Source: Pectobacterium zantedeschiae (lineage in GTDB: Bacteria; Pseudomonadota; Gammaproteobacteria; Enterobacterales; Enterobacteriaceae). From it: a DNA stretch of 64,000 nucleotides. Both the position numbers and the translations under genes were made by a program. Positions 1 through 9,450 of this stretch are shown here, in pieces. Under the pieces are notes generated by a model. The model searched no databases. It was given only the letters and a program-made list of their open reading frames with translations, and was not told the origin of the DNA. Location of the stretch: positions 558,001 to 622,000 of the forward strand of contig NZ_NWTM01000001.1 in NCBI RefSeq assembly GCF_004137795.1, in the 5' to 3' direction. How positions within the stretch are numbered: position 1 is the first letter of the stretch; each line of letters starts with the position of its first letter.

Positions 1-2
1 TG

Positions 3-1310
3 CATTTTTGGCAACTGGGTGAGTCACATTACTGGGGACATAACGCGATTATCCGCGTTAAACCGTTCATTGAACACTGTGCTCTGGCACCGCTGCCAGG
101 TGAAGGTTCGTTCGCTGGTGCGATTCTTTCTCACGACTTCGTTGAAGCAGCGCTGATGCGCCGTGCAGGATGGGGGGTTTGGATCGCCTATGATCTCCCT
201 GGAAGTTATGAAGAGCTACCGCCTAACCTGCTGGATGAACTGAAACGCGACCGCCGCTGGTGTCATGGTAACCTGATGAATTTCCGGTTATTCCTGGTTA
301 AAGGTATGCATCCGGTTCACCGTGCCGTTTTCCTTACTGGCGTAATGTCTTACCTGTCTGCACCACTGTGGTTTATGTTTTTGGTGCTCTCTACCGCGTT
401 GCAGGTTGTACATACGCTGATGGAACCCCAGTATTTCTTGCAGCCTCGACAGCTATTCCCGGTCTGGCCACAGTGGCGGCCTGAACTGGCTATCGCACTC
501 TTCTCGACGACATTAGTTCTGCTGTTCTTGCCAAAACTATTGAGCGTGATTCTGGTGTGGGCAAAAGGTGCAAAAGAGTATGGCGGCGTTTTCCGGGTAT
601 TCCTTTCCCTGTTGCTGGAAATGCTGTTCTCGGTTCTGCTGGCTCCAGTTCGTATGTTGTTCCACACGGTGTTTGTTGTCAGCGCATTCCTCGGTTGGTC
701 AGTGCAGTGGAACTCTCCACAGCGTGACGATGATGCGACGCCGTGGAGTGAGGCATTTGTGCGCCACGGCTCCCAGTTGATTCTGGGTCTGGTTTGGGCG
801 ATTGGCATGGCGTGGTTAGATCTGCGCTTCTTGTGGTGGTTGTCGCCGATTGTCTTCTCTCTGATTTTGTCTCCGTTTGTGTCAGTTTATTCCAGTCGTG
901 CAGCATTGGGTCTGGGTTGTAAGCGCGCGAAACTGCTGATGATACCGGAAGAGTTCAATCCACCGCGTGAACTGGTCGCTACGGATGAATATTGCCGATT
1001 GAACCACCAGCGTAGGCTTGATAACGGGTTTATGCAGGCTGTCTTTGATCCGTCCGTTAATGCTCTTGCCAGCGCGATGGCGACAGCGCGTCATCGTTTC
1101 AGTCGAGCTATTGAAGATGTGCGTGAGCAGAATGTGCGTGATGCTTTGAATCGTAAGCCGGAAGAGGTGAGCAATAATCAGCGTCTGGCACTGCTTAGCG
1201 ATCCCGTTACGATCTCGCGCTTGCACTACCATGTGTGGCAAAAGCCTGAAGCATATGCGGCGTGGGTCGAGTCTTATCAGAAACTTCCTGCACCTCATAT
1301 CAAAAACTAG
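3..1310 (+). CDS. opgH: Glucans biosynthesis glucosyltransferase H, C-terminal part (5' end outside window)
   Basis: This is the 3' half of the inner-membrane glucosyltransferase that builds the beta-1,2-linked backbone of osmoregulated periplasmic glucans from UDP-glucose and moves it to the periplasm. The reading frame is open from base 3, so the gene begins upstream; 435 residues are present, against about 850 in the E. coli enzyme. The first residues carry the end of the cytoplasmic family 2 glycosyltransferase domain ([17 protein letters not shown], then RRWCHGNL). Several long hydrophobic segments follow, and then a charged cytoplasmic tail. opgG is expected upstream. A strong hairpin terminator follows the stop codon. 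Confidence 0.95.
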   Translation, partial: HFWQLGESHYWGHNAIIRVKPFIEHCALAPLPGEGSFAGAILSHDFVEAALMRRAGWGVWIAYDLPGSYEELPPNLLDELKRDRRWCHGNLMNFRLFLVKGMHPVHRAVFLTGVMSYLSAPLWFMFLVLSTALQVVHTLMEPQYFLQPRQLFPVWPQWRPELAIALFSTTLVLLFLPKLLSVILVWAKGAKEYGGVFRVFLSLLLEMLFSVLLAPVRMLFHTVFVVSAFLGWSVQWNSPQRDDDATPWSEAFVRHGSQLILGLVWAIGMAWLDLRFLWWLSPIVFSLILSPFVSVYSSRAALGLGCKRAKLLMIPEEFNPPRELVATDEYCRLNHQRRLDNGFMQAVFDPSVNALASAMATARHRFSRAIEDVREQNVRDALNRKPEEVSNNQRLALLSDPVTISRLHYHVWQKPEAYAAWVESYQKLPAPHIKN

Positions 1311-1345
1311 CAGATTGTAGTGTGAAAGATTGGTAGCGTGAAAGA

Positions 1346-1377
1346 TAAAGCAACGGCCGTGGCCGTTGCTTTTTTTT
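1346..1377 (+). terminator. Rho-independent terminator of opgH
   Basis: An 11-bp GC-rich stem (AAGCAACGGCC / GGCCGTTGCTT) with a 2-base loop runs directly into a run of eight T. It lies 36 bases after the opgH stop codon. Confidence 0.9.
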
Positions 1378-1431
1378 AGCTTGTCACAAGGCTCGGTTTA
1401 TTCCTGAAATAAACAACACGAAACGTGTGAG

Positions 1432-2352
1432 TTAATAAAGTGATGGTTCGCCTTCGGGACGGGTTTTGAAACGGCGATGAAGCCACATGTATTGATCCGG
1501 TGCGAGCAGAATATTCTTTTCAACCACTTTGTTCATCCAGGCTGCGGTCACCGTTTCATTGTCTACAGGTGCTCCCTGTTCAGCAGGCTGAATCAGCAAC
1601 TCGTAACCTTTTCCTTCGGGAAGCCGGCGGGGCACAAACGGGATGATTGCCGGGCGCGCCGTTTTTATCAGCATATAACTCCCGCGAGTTGTCGCCGCGG
1701 TGTCTACGGCAAACAGAGGAGCGAATACGCTGCTGCGCGGGCCATAATCATGATCCGGCGCATACCAGATGATGTCACCCTGTTTGAGCGCGCGTATCAT
1801 GCCTTTAAGATCTTTCCGGTCCAGCATGGATTTGTTGGAACGCAGTCTGCCCCATGTCTGTAACCAATCAATTAGCTTGTTATCATTCGGACGATACACA
1901 CCAATCCCCGGGTTGTGCATACCAAAAACTCGTGCACCGAGCTCCAACGTTAAAAAATGCAGCCCGATAAGTAATACTCCTTGCTCTCGTTCATTCTCTG
2001 GGTGTATGTGTTCAAGACCTGTTACCTTAAACCAGCGTTCGAGACGCCAATTCGGCCAAAACCAGGCCATACCCGTTTCAACTACACCCATTCCGACCGA
2101 TTCGAAATTTTTCCTGAGTAGCATATTGCGCTCGGCCAGCGGCATGTCAGGGAAACACAGCTCAAGGTTGCGGGCGGCGATCTTGACGCGTTTTGGCAGC
2201 AGGCGCATAGCCAGATAGCCGAGTGCAGTACCGATACGATAAAGAACGGAATAGGGCAGCAAAACGATAAGGTAAAGGATGCCGATGCCCAACCAGGTGA
2301 GCCAGTAGCGCGGATGTAGCAATGAACGATTAAAAGAAGGGATTTGTGTCAT
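1432..2352 (-). CDS. lpxL: Lipid A biosynthesis lauroyl acyltransferase
   Basis: It transfers a laurate from acyl-ACP to Kdo2-lipid IVA, a late step of lipid A synthesis at the inner membrane. The 306-residue length matches E. coli LpxL. One hydrophobic segment near residues 20-38 anchors the protein. The catalytic HX4E motif of the family is visible at H132-E137 ([15 protein letters not shown]). The close match to LpxL around this motif favours LpxL over its paralogues LpxM and LpxP. The gene is convergent with opgH. In E. coli lpxL also lies between the opg genes and yceA, but there msyB and mdtG intervene; neither is present here. Confidence 0.93.
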   Translation of the reverse strand: MTQIPSFNRSLLHPRYWLTWLGIGILYLIVLLPYSVLYRIGTALGYLAMRLLPKRVKIAARNLELCFPDMPLAERNMLLRKNFESVGMGVVETGMAWFWPNWRLERWFKVTGLEHIHPENEREQGVLLIGLHFLTLELGARVFGMHNPGIGVYRPNDNKLIDWLQTWGRLRSNKSMLDRKDLKGMIRALKQGDIIWYAPDHDYGPRSSVFAPLFAVDTAATTRGSYMLIKTARPAIIPFVPRRLPEGKGYELLIQPAEQGAPVDNETVTAAWMNKVVEKNILLAPDQYMWLHRRFKTRPEGEPSLY

Positions 2353-2574
2353 GGCCTCAGTATCAATATTTTGGTGCTGGTCAGCACGCGAATCGTTAAA
2401 AAGAATCGAGTTAATGGTTAACTTCTAGATAGATTATTGCGGTGCTTTGCCAATAAAACAAATTATTGCCATCTTATTGACTGATTTTTATACAAAAAAA
2501 GCTATTAATCGTATCATCCCCAGAGAATGAGTTTTGACCTTTGGTGGCATACTACGTAGTGGCATGGGATAAGA

Positions 2575-2595
2575 GGCGGCCCGGATAGGACCGCC
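2575..2595 (-). terminator. Likely terminator of the old yellow enzyme gene
   Basis: Read on the minus strand, GGCGGTCC and GGGCCGCC form an 8-bp stem with one G-T pair and a short loop, 9 bases after the stop codon. Only a few T follow (TCTTATCC), so termination may be weak. Confidence 0.5.
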
Positions 2596-2604
2596 TGGCT
2601 ATCG

Positions 2605-3699
2605 CTATTGCTTGAAAATGCCTTTGGCATAACGTGGCTCGCTACGCCAGTATTGTGGGGGGGCAGATACCTGTGCACCCAGTCGAGCGGCGGCATGCCA
2701 TGGCCAGCGTGGGTCAAAAAGTATGGCGCGAGCCAGCCCGATCGCATCAGCCTCACCAGTAGCAACAATCGCTTCCGCCTGTTCTGGCTCGGTTATCAAC
2801 CCCACGGCGATGGTCGTAATACCGACCTCTTGCTTAATTCGCTGAGCATAGGGCACTTGATAATTAGGCGCAGGATGAATCTGCTGTAACGGTGATAGTC
2901 CGCCGCTGGAAACGTGAATGAAATCGCAACCTAATTCGTGCAGAGCTTGACTGAGTTGTACGGACTGTTCCAGATTCCAACCTTCCTTGACACCATCTGT
3001 TGCAGAAATGCGCACGCCGACGGCTTTATGCGTAGGGAAAACTTCACGTATCGCGCGGTAAATTTCAATAACCAGACGCATCCGATTTTGAAGCGATCCG
3101 CCGTAGCTATCCGTGCGGTGATTTGTCAGCGGTGAAAGGAACTGGTGCAGTAAGTATCCGTGAGCAGCATGAATTTCTATCAGGTCAAAGCCCAGACGGT
3201 CCGCTCGTTTAGCTGAGTCGACGAATGAATCAATTAGCGTACGTATTTGCTGCTCTGACATTGCCAGAGGTGCTGCATCGCCAGTGTTATAAGGAACAGT
3301 CGATGGCGCGATAGTCTGCCAACCACCCTGTTCCGGGCGCAGAAAGGCTCGTCCACTCCACGGAACACCCGTTGATGCTTTGCGACCTGCGTGTCCCAGT
3401 TGTATACCAAGAGGTATGGAAGAATAGGTTTTGACCGACTGAATCACGTTGGCAAGGGCTTGTTCGGTTGTATCATCCCATAGTCCAAGATCGTGCGGGG
3501 AAATTCTGCCTTCTGGTGAGACTGCCGTAGCCTCGATAATGAGTAACCCAGCGCCAGAATGCGACAGGTTACCTAAATGCATGGTATGCCAGGCTGTCGC
3601 CTTGCCGTCTTCAGCCGAATATTGGCACATTGGTGCAATGATAATTCGGTTAGGCAGTTCGAGTTTACCAAGAGAAACGGGGGAGAAAAGCTGACTCAT
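2605..3699 (-). CDS. NADH:flavin oxidoreductase, old yellow enzyme family (YqjM type)
   Basis: This FMN-dependent ene-reductase reduces activated C=C bonds of electrophilic compounds with NAD(P)H; the natural substrate is not known. The 364-residue TIM-barrel protein shows the marks of the YqjM/xenobiotic reductase branch. These are C25 and Y27 in APMCQYSAEDG near the flavin, the paired histidines of IHAAHGYLLHQF for substrate binding, and the C-terminal DPRWPW segment. The ATG at 3699 was chosen because the protein then begins MSQLFSPVSL, as in the family, with AAGGA upstream. It sits between lpxL and trhO, where E. coli has no such gene, so it is an insertion relative to that order. Its base composition does not look foreign. 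Confidence 0.85.
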   Translation of the reverse strand: MSQLFSPVSLGKLELPNRIIIAPMCQYSAEDGKATAWHTMHLGNLSHSGAGLLIIEATAVSPEGRISPHDLGLWDDTTEQALANVIQSVKTYSSIPLGIQLGHAGRKASTGVPWSGRAFLRPEQGGWQTIAPSTVPYNTGDAAPLAMSEQQIRTLIDSFVDSAKRADRLGFDLIEIHAAHGYLLHQFLSPLTNHRTDSYGGSLQNRMRLVIEIYRAIREVFPTHKAVGVRISATDGVKEGWNLEQSVQLSQALHELGCDFIHVSSGGLSPLQQIHPAPNYQVPYAQRIKQEVGITTIAVGLITEPEQAEAIVATGEADAIGLARAILFDPRWPWHAAARLGAQVSAPPQYWRSEPRYAKGIFKQ

Positions 3700-3915
3700 A
3701 ATGACAGATCCTTCGATGATGATACTTCGTGAAAGCAAAAGTGAATCCCAGAGGCCATCTGTTTACGGTAGAGCACTCTTTATCGTTTCGCTAGCCATTT
3801 CATGCCCTGACAGTTTCGGCGCTATCAGGTATGATGCCGGGCGATTCAATGTGTCAGGCTATAGCCCTGCAATGAACGTCACACGCTAACCTCAATGAAG
3901 ACAGGAACGTACACC

Positions 3916-4983
3916 ATGCCAGTGTTACATAACCGGGTTTCCAATGAGGAACTGAAGGCACGTATGCTTGCGGAAACCGAGCCGCGTACCACAGTTTCCT
4001 TCTATAAATATTTTACGATTGACGATCCAAAAGCATTTCGCGATCGCCTGTATATTCAGCTTGAGCAATATAAGGTCTTCGGACGTATTTATATTGCAAC
4101 TGAAGGGATTAATGCCCAAATCAGCGTACCCAATAATCAGTTCGATGCCTTTAAAACCGCCTTGTTCAAGGCGCACCCGGCACTCGATCAGATTCGCTTA
4201 AATATCGCTCTGGAAGATGACGGAAAGTCGTTTTGGGTTTTGCGTATGAAAGTACGTGAACGGATTGTCGCCGATGGCATCGATGACCCCACGTTTAATC
4301 CCGCGAATGTTGGGCAATATCTGAAGGCTGAACAGGTTAATGAGATGGCCGACGATCCTGATACCGTATTCGTCGATATGCGCAACCACTACGAATATGA
4401 AGTCGGACATTTCGAGAATGCGCTGGAAGTGCCGTCTGATACTTTTCGTGAGCAGCTACCGATGGCAGTGGATATGCTTGATGATGTGCGTGATAAAAAC
4501 ATTGTGATGTATTGCACCGGTGGCATTCGCTGCGAGAAGGCCAGCGCTTACATGCTGCACCATGGTTTTAAGAATGTGTATCACGTAGAAGGCGGTATTA
4601 TTGAATATACACGCCAGGCTAAAGCGCAGGGACTACCGCTGAAGTTTATCGGAAAGAATTTCGTGTTTGATGAACGTATGGGCGAACGTATTTCTGACGA
4701 CGTTATCGCACACTGCCATCAGTGCGGCGCTTCGTGTGATAGCCACACTAATTGTCGTAATGAAGGGTGCCACCTTCTATTTATCCAGTGTCCGAGCTGT
4801 GCCGAAAAATACGAAGGTTGCTGTAGCACGCAGTGTCAGGATGAAATGAAATTGCCGTTAGAAGAACAAAGAGCAATACGTAGTGGGCGTGAAAATGGAA
4901 TGAAGATTTTCAATAAATCCAAAGGATTATTGCATTCGACGTTGCATATCCCGGCGCCTGTAGCGAAAGATAAAGCTGAATAG
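3916..4983 (+). CDS. trhO: tRNA uridine(34) hydroxylase, rhodanese domain
   Basis: TrhO (YceA) hydroxylates U34 of several tRNAs with molecular oxygen, the first step towards 5-carboxymethoxyuridine or its methoxy form. The 355-residue protein has an N-terminal ferredoxin-like domain, a central rhodanese domain with the active loop CTGGIR (Cys at residue 200), and a Cys-rich C-terminal region ([20 protein letters not shown]) that looks metal-binding. The ATG at 3916 gives the usual MPVLHNR start and has AGGA upstream; an in-frame ATG at 3895 is less likely. It is followed by a bidirectional terminator shared with yceI. Confidence 0.94.
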   Translation: MPVLHNRVSNEELKARMLAETEPRTTVSFYKYFTIDDPKAFRDRLYIQLEQYKVFGRIYIATEGINAQISVPNNQFDAFKTALFKAHPALDQIRLNIALEDDGKSFWVLRMKVRERIVADGIDDPTFNPANVGQYLKAEQVNEMADDPDTVFVDMRNHYEYEVGHFENALEVPSDTFREQLPMAVDMLDDVRDKNIVMYCTGGIRCEKASAYMLHHGFKNVYHVEGGIIEYTRQAKAQGLPLKFIGKNFVFDERMGERISDDVIAHCHQCGASCDSHTNCRNEGCHLLFIQCPSCAEKYEGCCSTQCQDEMKLPLEEQRAIRSGRENGMKIFNKSKGLLHSTLHIPAPVAKDKAE

Positions 4984-5004
4984 CTAACTGCGTTCACCAA
5001 TATA

Positions 5005-5035
5005 AAAAGCCCTTTCCTTTGGAAAGGGCTTTTTG
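5005..5035. terminator. Bidirectional terminator between trhO and yceI
   Basis: AAGCCCTTTCC and GGAAAGGGCTT form an 11-bp stem around TTT. It is flanked by A on the left and T on the right, so it can serve both convergent genes. Confidence 0.92.
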
Positions 5036-5057
5036 TTATTAGCCACGTGGCGATGCC

Positions 5058-5636
5058 TTATTTCTGACGAACGCCTTCAACGGCAATAATCAGTTCTACA
5101 TCCTGTGAAGCGGGACCTAAATCGGTCGTAATGTTGAAGTCTTTCAGCTTGATAGTACCTTCGGCCTGAAATCCTGCGCGATAGTTACCCCACGGGTCAT
5201 CCCCCTGACCGATGAGTTTGGCATCCAACTTAACAGGTTTAGTCACACCATTTAAGGTCAGATTACCGGTAATATCGTAATCCTCTCCGGATTTTTTCAC
5301 TTCCGTTGAGGTAAACGTTGCCTGTGGATGCTTGGAAACGTTTAAGAATTCTGCGCTGCGCAGGTGTTTGTCACGTTCAGCGTGGTTAGTGTCAACGCTG
5401 TTCGTGTTGATAGTGACATTCACTTTATCCGCTGCTGGATTTTTCTCATCAAACGTAAAAGCACCGTCGAAGTCGTTGAAGCTGCCATAAAGCCAGCTAT
5501 AACCGAGGTGTTTAATGCGGAATTCAATAAACGCGTGCTGGCCTTCTTTATCGAACTTGTACTCTGCCGCCAGTGCAGAACCGGCAGAGGCAAGCATAGA
5601 TACTGCGGTCAGGCTCAGTAGTGTTTTCTTCAGCAT
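5058..5636 (-). CDS. yceI: YceI-family periplasmic lipid-binding protein
   Basis: This is a small periplasmic beta-barrel of the lipocalin-like YceI family, whose members bind isoprenoid or polyisoprenoid ligands. The exact role in enterobacteria is not settled. The 192-residue protein starts with a clear signal peptide ([16 protein letters not shown]..., predicted cleavage near residue 24 after SALA). The mature part has the family's FEIRHLG-like strand ([12 protein letters not shown]) and the [10 protein letters not shown] repeat region. It follows yceJ by 26 bases on the same strand, and the pair is a two-gene operon in related bacteria. Confidence 0.93.
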   Translation of the reverse strand: MLKKTLLSLTAVSMLASAGSALAAEYKFDKEGQHAFIEFRIKHLGYSWLYGSFNDFDGAFTFDEKNPAADKVNVTINTNSVDTNHAERDKHLRSAEFLNVSKHPQATFTSTEVKKSGEDYDITGNLTLNGVTKPVKLDAKLIGQGDDPWGNYRAGFQAEGTIKLKDFNITTDLGPASQDVELIIAVEGVRQK

Positions 5637-5662
5637 TGGTATTTCTCCATAAATCCAGAAAG

Positions 5663-6217
5663 TTAAGGAACGTTGCGACCCAACATCCGTTTCAACGTGT
5701 TATCACCATCGATAAAGTGGTGTTTTAATGCGGCTAAACCGTGCAGTGCTGATAAGGCAACCACCGCCCATGCAAGATAAAGATGCACGTCGCCTGCTAT
5801 ATCGGCCTGATCCGTCAAGCCGCTGACAATGGCCGGAATAGAAAACCAGCCAAAAACTGAGATTGCATGCCCTTCTGCAGTTGAAATTAGATATCCACTA
5901 ATGAGAATGGCGAAAAGGATGACATAAAGCGCGATATGCGCCAGCGTCGCGCTGACGCGAGTCAATGTAGAGTAGCTTTTTAACGGAGGCGGTGGAGGGG
6001 AAATAAAGCGCCACACCACACGAAAAATAATGATGGCAAAGAGCAGCACTCCGATGGCTTTGTGGATCTCTGGGGCACGGTGATACCAGATATTGTAGTA
6101 CCCTAATGTGACCATCCAGAGTCCTAAAGCGAACATGCCATAAACGGTCAACGCTGCAATCCAATGCAAAAGAATGCTGATATGGCCATAACGGGAAGAA
6201 GTATTACGCCAAAGCAT
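5663..6217 (-). CDS. yceJ: Cytochrome b561 family protein
   Basis: This is a di-haem b-type cytochrome of the inner membrane, thought to pass electrons from the quinone pool to a periplasmic partner. The 184-residue protein has four hydrophobic segments. Histidines at LLHWIAA near the N terminus, at HKAIGVLLF and at [11 protein letters not shown] near the C terminus are the likely haem ligands. A good ribosome site (AAGGA) precedes the ATG. It is the first gene of a yceJ-yceI unit. Electron transfer to a YceI-bound ligand is an inference from this pairing only. Confidence 0.92.
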   Translation of the reverse strand: MLWRNTSSRYGHISILLHWIAALTVYGMFALGLWMVTLGYYNIWYHRAPEIHKAIGVLLFAIIIFRVVWRFISPPPPPLKSYSTLTRVSATLAHIALYVILFAILISGYLISTAEGHAISVFGWFSIPAIVSGLTDQADIAGDVHLYLAWAVVALSALHGLAALKHHFIDGDNTLKRMLGRNVP

Positions 6218-6685
6218 AGTGATAGTTCCTTATCAAATCGATAACGTGGTCAATCCGAAAAAAAATTTAACAGGAAGAAACATAAAATCAATATAAACTT
6301 TCAAATTGTAACATTATCATAAACATGAGCAGTTTTTTTGAATTTAAGTTCATAATTTATTCAATTTGGTTATAGGATTTCTTTAATGGAATAAATATTT
6401 CTGATACCTGTTTTAAGGTGAGAAGTGAATAAAGACGATAGCAAAATAAATTAAATGGACAGAAAACGTTCTGTTAGTTGAATAATTATGTAGTGGGTGA
6501 TTATTGGTTAAAGGTTGTTGAAAACGACTTAATTAATTGGCGGGTATAAAAATAAATGAGAATAGGCCTAAAGTAACAACACCGCTAATAAAGCGGTGTT
6601 GTTATGAACGTATGTGTCATTAAAGCCGATGTTATTGAAAAAAATTAATGGGTATTGAATATAATATTAATAACGTTATCAATTA
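6218..6685. other. AT-rich intergenic region between yceJ and bssS
   Basis: These 468 bases hold no convincing gene; the longest ATG-started frames are about 16 codons. The stretch is clearly richer in A and T than its surroundings. It must contain the yceJ promoter at its left end and the 3' end of the bssS transcript at its right end. The one strong structure is the stem-loop at 6574-6604. Confidence 0.6.
6574..6604. terminator. Perfect 13-bp stem-loop downstream of bssS
   Basis: TAACAACACCGCT and its exact reverse complement AGCGGTGTTGTTA flank a 5-base loop (AATAA). It lies 82 bases after the bssS stop. Neither side has a T run, so it could be a transcript 3' end or mRNA stabiliser rather than a classical terminator. 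Confidence 0.5.
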
Positions 6686-6940
6686 CTAATGTTTTCGATA
6701 ATCACTGACGTCACAGTCTGTTGATTCGATTTTCGCAATACCAGCTTCGAGTATGTGTATCAGCTGCCGTGCGACATCTGTCGTTAGCCAAAGCGTACGG
6801 TCTACATGTGCTTCATCTGGTGCTTGATCCGAGGTGGATAAGTAGTGTAATCGGATCATCATGGCGTCATAACTGTCAACGGTGCTGATGTCCCAACCTA
6901 CAAGAGGATGTGTCTGAATAACTTCATTTTTTCTATCCAT
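6686..6940 (-). CDS. bssS: Biofilm formation regulator BssS
   Basis: The 84-residue cytoplasmic protein matches BssS (YceP) along its length. In E. coli it has been linked to biofilm formation, indole uptake and stress signalling through an unknown mechanism. Diagnostic segments are NEVIQTHPLVGWDISTVDSY near the start and LWLTTDVARQ with ILEAGIAKIES near the end. The middle (about residues 35-48) is the variable part. There is no HTH or membrane segment. In E. coli it also lies between yceJ-solA and dinI-pyrC; solA and yceO are absent here. Confidence 0.92.
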   Translation of the reverse strand: MDRKNEVIQTHPLVGWDISTVDSYDAMMIRLHYLSTSDQAPDEAHVDRTLWLTTDVARQLIHILEAGIAKIESTDCDVSDYRKH

Positions 6941-7120
6941 AAATACCCCTTATTGACTAGTTACTAACATGAGTGACTAACGAGGCTTCAGGTGGCTCAT
7001 CATTTTTAAACGAGCATTATCAGTATACTGTGGCTTATTTAATTTATGGGAAATATTTTCAATTTTTCGTAAAAAACATTACATCGGCAGGGATGGTGAA
7101 GGGATAAAGGATGTGTCAGA

Positions 7121-7152
7121 TAAAATATCGGGACGAATAGGTTTTCATCCCG
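7121..7152 (-). terminator. Probable terminator of the 85-residue hypothetical gene
   Basis: On the minus strand a TCGGGA / TCCCGA stem is followed by TATTTTAT. It begins about 30 bases after the stop codon of the gene at 7181-7438. Confidence 0.55.
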
Positions 7153-7180
7153 AAGATGTTGCTACTGGGACAATAGAACA

Positions 7181-7438
7181 TTATTCCACAGCAGGTCCTG
7201 AATTTTTCTCCAATGCGGCAGCAATACGGGCAAGGTATTTCTTCATCGCTGGATCCCGATTTTCATTTTGAGATTCTAATGTTAAATTGTGAATCATCAG
7301 CTTGTTTGCTTTTTCATCAAGGCAGAATGCCAGGGACGAAAAGGCAAGTTCCAGAGCATCGATCTTGCGTTGTTGCTCGCCAATCAGCTCCAGCAGTTCC
7401 CCGAATGTCATTGCCTCTTCTGGTTTTTCTACCGTCAT
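7181..7438 (-). CDS. Hypothetical small protein, helical
   Basis: I do not recognise this gene. It encodes 85 residues that should be mostly alpha-helical: an N-terminal GELLELIGEQQRKIDALELA stretch with heptad-like spacing, an acidic N terminus and a basic segment near the C terminus. There is no signal peptide, membrane segment or metal motif. It has a ribosome site (GAGG) before the tandem GTG/ATG starts at 7441/7438, its own likely terminator, and no longer frame on the other strand. Its size and helical pattern recall the anti-adaptor IraP and similar small regulators, but the sequence similarity I can see is too weak to name it. Confidence 0.7.
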   Translation of the reverse strand: MTVEKPEEAMTFGELLELIGEQQRKIDALELAFSSLAFCLDEKANKLMIHNLTLESQNENRDPAMKKYLARIAAALEKNSGPAVE

Positions 7439-7526
7439 CACAGATATCCTCGGTCATAGCACATGGCGAAATGCCGCTTTAAACTGCCATTACAGCCTAT
7501 ATCTTCGTTATCTTTCAAGCTTTAGA

Positions 7527-7766
7527 TTACTCTGCAGTAAACCAGTCATCGGCACTTTCCCATGTTTCCTGCAAAATTTCAGAGATACGATCTTTGTCAT
7601 CTTTACCTGCTCCCATCACTGTAAGGTTATTTGCGGCTGCATAACGAACCTGAATGGGGGTATCAGGGTAAATTTTGTGAATACGCTTTTCCAGCTCATG
7701 CCTGAGCGCTTCAATGGCACCGGCAGGTAAAGGCGTTGTCTTTGCAAGAGTGATTTCTACGCGCAT
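7527..7766 (-). CDS. dinI: DNA damage-inducible protein I
   Basis: DinI binds RecA filaments and tunes the SOS response, stabilising the filament and limiting UmuD cleavage. The 79-residue protein shows the family's C-terminal core (RYAAANNLTVMGAGKDDK, then ISEILQETWESADDWF) and an N terminus MRVEITLAKTTPLP. The ATG at 7766 has an excellent GGAGGT site 4 bases upstream; a TTG further upstream would overlap that site. A near-perfect LexA box lies 19 bases before the start, so the gene is SOS-controlled. Confidence 0.95.
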   Translation of the reverse strand: MRVEITLAKTTPLPAGAIEALRHELEKRIHKIYPDTPIQVRYAAANNLTVMGAGKDDKDRISEILQETWESADDWFTAE

Positions 7767-7784
7767 ACTGACCTCCAAATTTTA

Positions 7785-7804
7785 AACTGTTTATTTATAC
7801 AGTT
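7785..7804. promoter_or_regulatory. LexA (SOS) box of dinI
   Basis: AACTGTTTATTTATACAGTT fits the LexA consensus CTGT-N8-ACAG exactly, with an AT-rich centre. It sits just upstream of the dinI ribosome site on the minus strand. Confidence 0.93.
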
Positions 7805-7831
7805 ATTGCAAGTGGAGAACAAGACACACAG

Positions 7832-7866
7832 TAAAATTTAGCCCACCAGCATAATGCGGATGGGCT
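7832..7866 (-). terminator. Terminator of pyrC
   Basis: On the minus strand AGCCCA and TGGGCT pair around an inner GCAT-T-ATGC stem, followed by AAATTTTAC. It begins 6 bases after the pyrC stop. Confidence 0.7.
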
Positions 7867-7872
7867 GGTTGT

Positions 7873-8916
7873 TTAGCGAACTGACCAGTTCAGGCTTTGC
7901 CCGGCCAGGAAGGGGATGAGCGACTCATCGTCGAGAGAGATTTCTTCTGGGAACATGACGGCTTCACGATGCAGTTCAATCCAACTGTCGTTCACCGGCA
8001 GACCATAAAACCGAGGGCCGTTCAGGGAACAGAATGCTTCGAGTTTATCAAGTGCGTTCATTTCTTCAAAAACGGTGGCGTAGGTACTTAATGCTGCCTG
8101 AGCATTGAAGACACCCGCACAGCCGCAGTTGGACTCTTTTCTATGCTTGGCATGAGGAGCTGAGTCCGTACCGAGGAAAAGTCGGTCACAGCCGCTGGCG
8201 ACGGCTTCACGCAACGCCTGCTGATGCGTGTTGCGTTTTAAGATCGGCAGACAATACAGGTGAGGGCGAACACCGCCGACCAGCATATGATTGCGGTTGA
8301 ACATCAAGTGCTGAGGTGTAATGGTTGCAGCAAGATAATCATTACCTGCAACAACATATTGCGCCGCTTCTTTCGTCGTAATGTGTTCGAGGACGACCTT
8401 CAGTTCAGGGAAGTCTTGACGCAACGGCTCCAGAATGGTTTCGATGAAGCGAGCTTCTCGATCGAAAATATCAATAGCGGGATCGGTGACTTCACCGTGA
8501 ATGAGTAACGGCATACCAATTTTTTGCATTTTCTCCAGAATGCCGGAGATATTGGCGACGCTAGTTACCCCATGGCTGGAGTTCGTTGTGGCATTGGCTG
8601 GATAGAGTTTGGCTGCGGTAAAGACGCCTTGCTCAAAACCACTTACGATTTCATTGGCATCTAACGCATCGGTCAGATAGCACGTCATCAGTGGATGAAA
8701 GTCATCGCCTTGCGGGACCGCGGCTAAAATACGCTGACGATACGCGATCGCGCTGGCTACACTAGTAATCGGCGGCGTCAGGTTAGGCATGACAATCGCA
8801 CGGCCGAAGAAACGGCTGGTATAGGGGAGGACGGTTTCCAGCATCCGATCGTCACGCAGGTGAATGTGCCAATCGTCAGGGCGACGGATTTTAAGAATAG
8901 TGGGCTGTGCGGTCAT
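7873..8916 (-). CDS. pyrC: Dihydroorotase
   Basis: PyrC is the zinc enzyme that closes carbamoyl-aspartate to dihydroorotate, the third step of pyrimidine synthesis. The 347-residue protein has the metal ligands of the amidohydrolase barrel: HIH in [10 protein letters not shown] near residue 17, the carboxylated lysine of [14 protein letters not shown], histidines of LLIHGEV and [10 protein letters not shown], and the aspartate of LGTDSAPH. Length matches the class II E. coli enzyme (348). In E. coli the pyrC leader is controlled by pyrimidine pools. A GCCGGAGCGC segment precedes the start here, but I could not build the matching hairpin with confidence. Confidence 0.96.
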   Translation of the reverse strand: MTAQPTILKIRRPDDWHIHLRDDRMLETVLPYTSRFFGRAIVMPNLTPPITSVASAIAYRQRILAAVPQGDDFHPLMTCYLTDALDANEIVSGFEQGVFTAAKLYPANATTNSSHGVTSVANISGILEKMQKIGMPLLIHGEVTDPAIDIFDREARFIETILEPLRQDFPELKVVLEHITTKEAAQYVVAGNDYLAATITPQHLMFNRNHMLVGGVRPHLYCLPILKRNTHQQALREAVASGCDRLFLGTDSAPHAKHRKESNCGCAGVFNAQAALSTYATVFEEMNALDKLEAFCSLNGPRFYGLPVNDSWIELHREAVMFPEEISLDDESLIPFLAGQSLNWSVR

Positions 8917-9100
8917 GGAATTGCGCTCCGGCGGTCAGTAGAAAAACATCGTCTTTCGGTTGGTTTTGGGACTGATACGGCGGGGGATAAGGATAAGCGT
9001 AAAGCCATTCGAATGCATCCGTTTGTTGATGAATGCTTGAAATTAAGCGCAGATTGGCATTTGATAGCATTATCTTTTCATTGATAAATAAGGGATGTAT

Positions 9101-9388
9101 ATGGAAATTCGTATTGTTGCCACTATTCAGGCAAAGGCTGAGTTTATTGCCGATGTTACCGCAACGCTAAAACGAGTGGTATCACCCAGTCGACAGGAAG
9201 CAGGTAATGTGCAGTATGATCTGCATGACGTTGTGGATAAACCTGGCTCGTTTGTGTTCTTCGAACGCTGGAAGGATCGTGAAGCTCTGGCATCACATGA
9301 GCAGAGCTCACATTTTAAAAGCCTGTTGGCTGAACTGGATGGCAAAACAGAGAGTGTAGATATCAAGCTATTGAATGTTTTAGGCTAA
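9101..9388 (+). CDS. Antibiotic biosynthesis monooxygenase (ABM) family protein, YgiN-like
   Basis: The 95-residue protein has the dimeric ferredoxin-like ABM fold of quinol monooxygenases such as YgiN. Marks are EIRIVATIQAKAEFIADV, the central QEAGNVQYDLHDVVDKPGSF and FVFFERWKDREALASHEQS with SHFK. Such proteins oxidise small aromatic or quinol substrates without cofactors, or act as chaperone-like relatives; the substrate is not known here. ATG 9101 is preferred over ATG 9095 because AAGGG then lies 6 bases upstream instead of touching the codon. It is divergent from pyrC and convergent with rne, sharing the terminator at 9406-9436. Confidence 0.85.
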   Translation: MEIRIVATIQAKAEFIADVTATLKRVVSPSRQEAGNVQYDLHDVVDKPGSFVFFERWKDREALASHEQSSHFKSLLAELDGKTESVDIKLLNVLG

Positions 9389-9405
9389 TCAGCGTTTCTG
9401 AATAA

Positions 9406-9436
9406 AAAAACACCCGCCAATTGGCGGGTGTTTGTC
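9406..9436. terminator. Bidirectional terminator between the ABM gene and rne
   Basis: AAACACCCGCC and GGCGGGTGTTT form an 11-bp stem around AATT, with an A run on the left and T on the right. It ends 15 bases from the rne stop codon. Confidence 0.9.
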
Positions 9437-9450
9437 TATAAAGGTCAGAA

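Noticed and set aside
8917-9000. PurR site and pyrimidine-sensing hairpin at the pyrC leader
   Set aside because: A GCCGGAG segment is present, but no stem hiding the ribosome site and no good PurR box could be drawn by eye.
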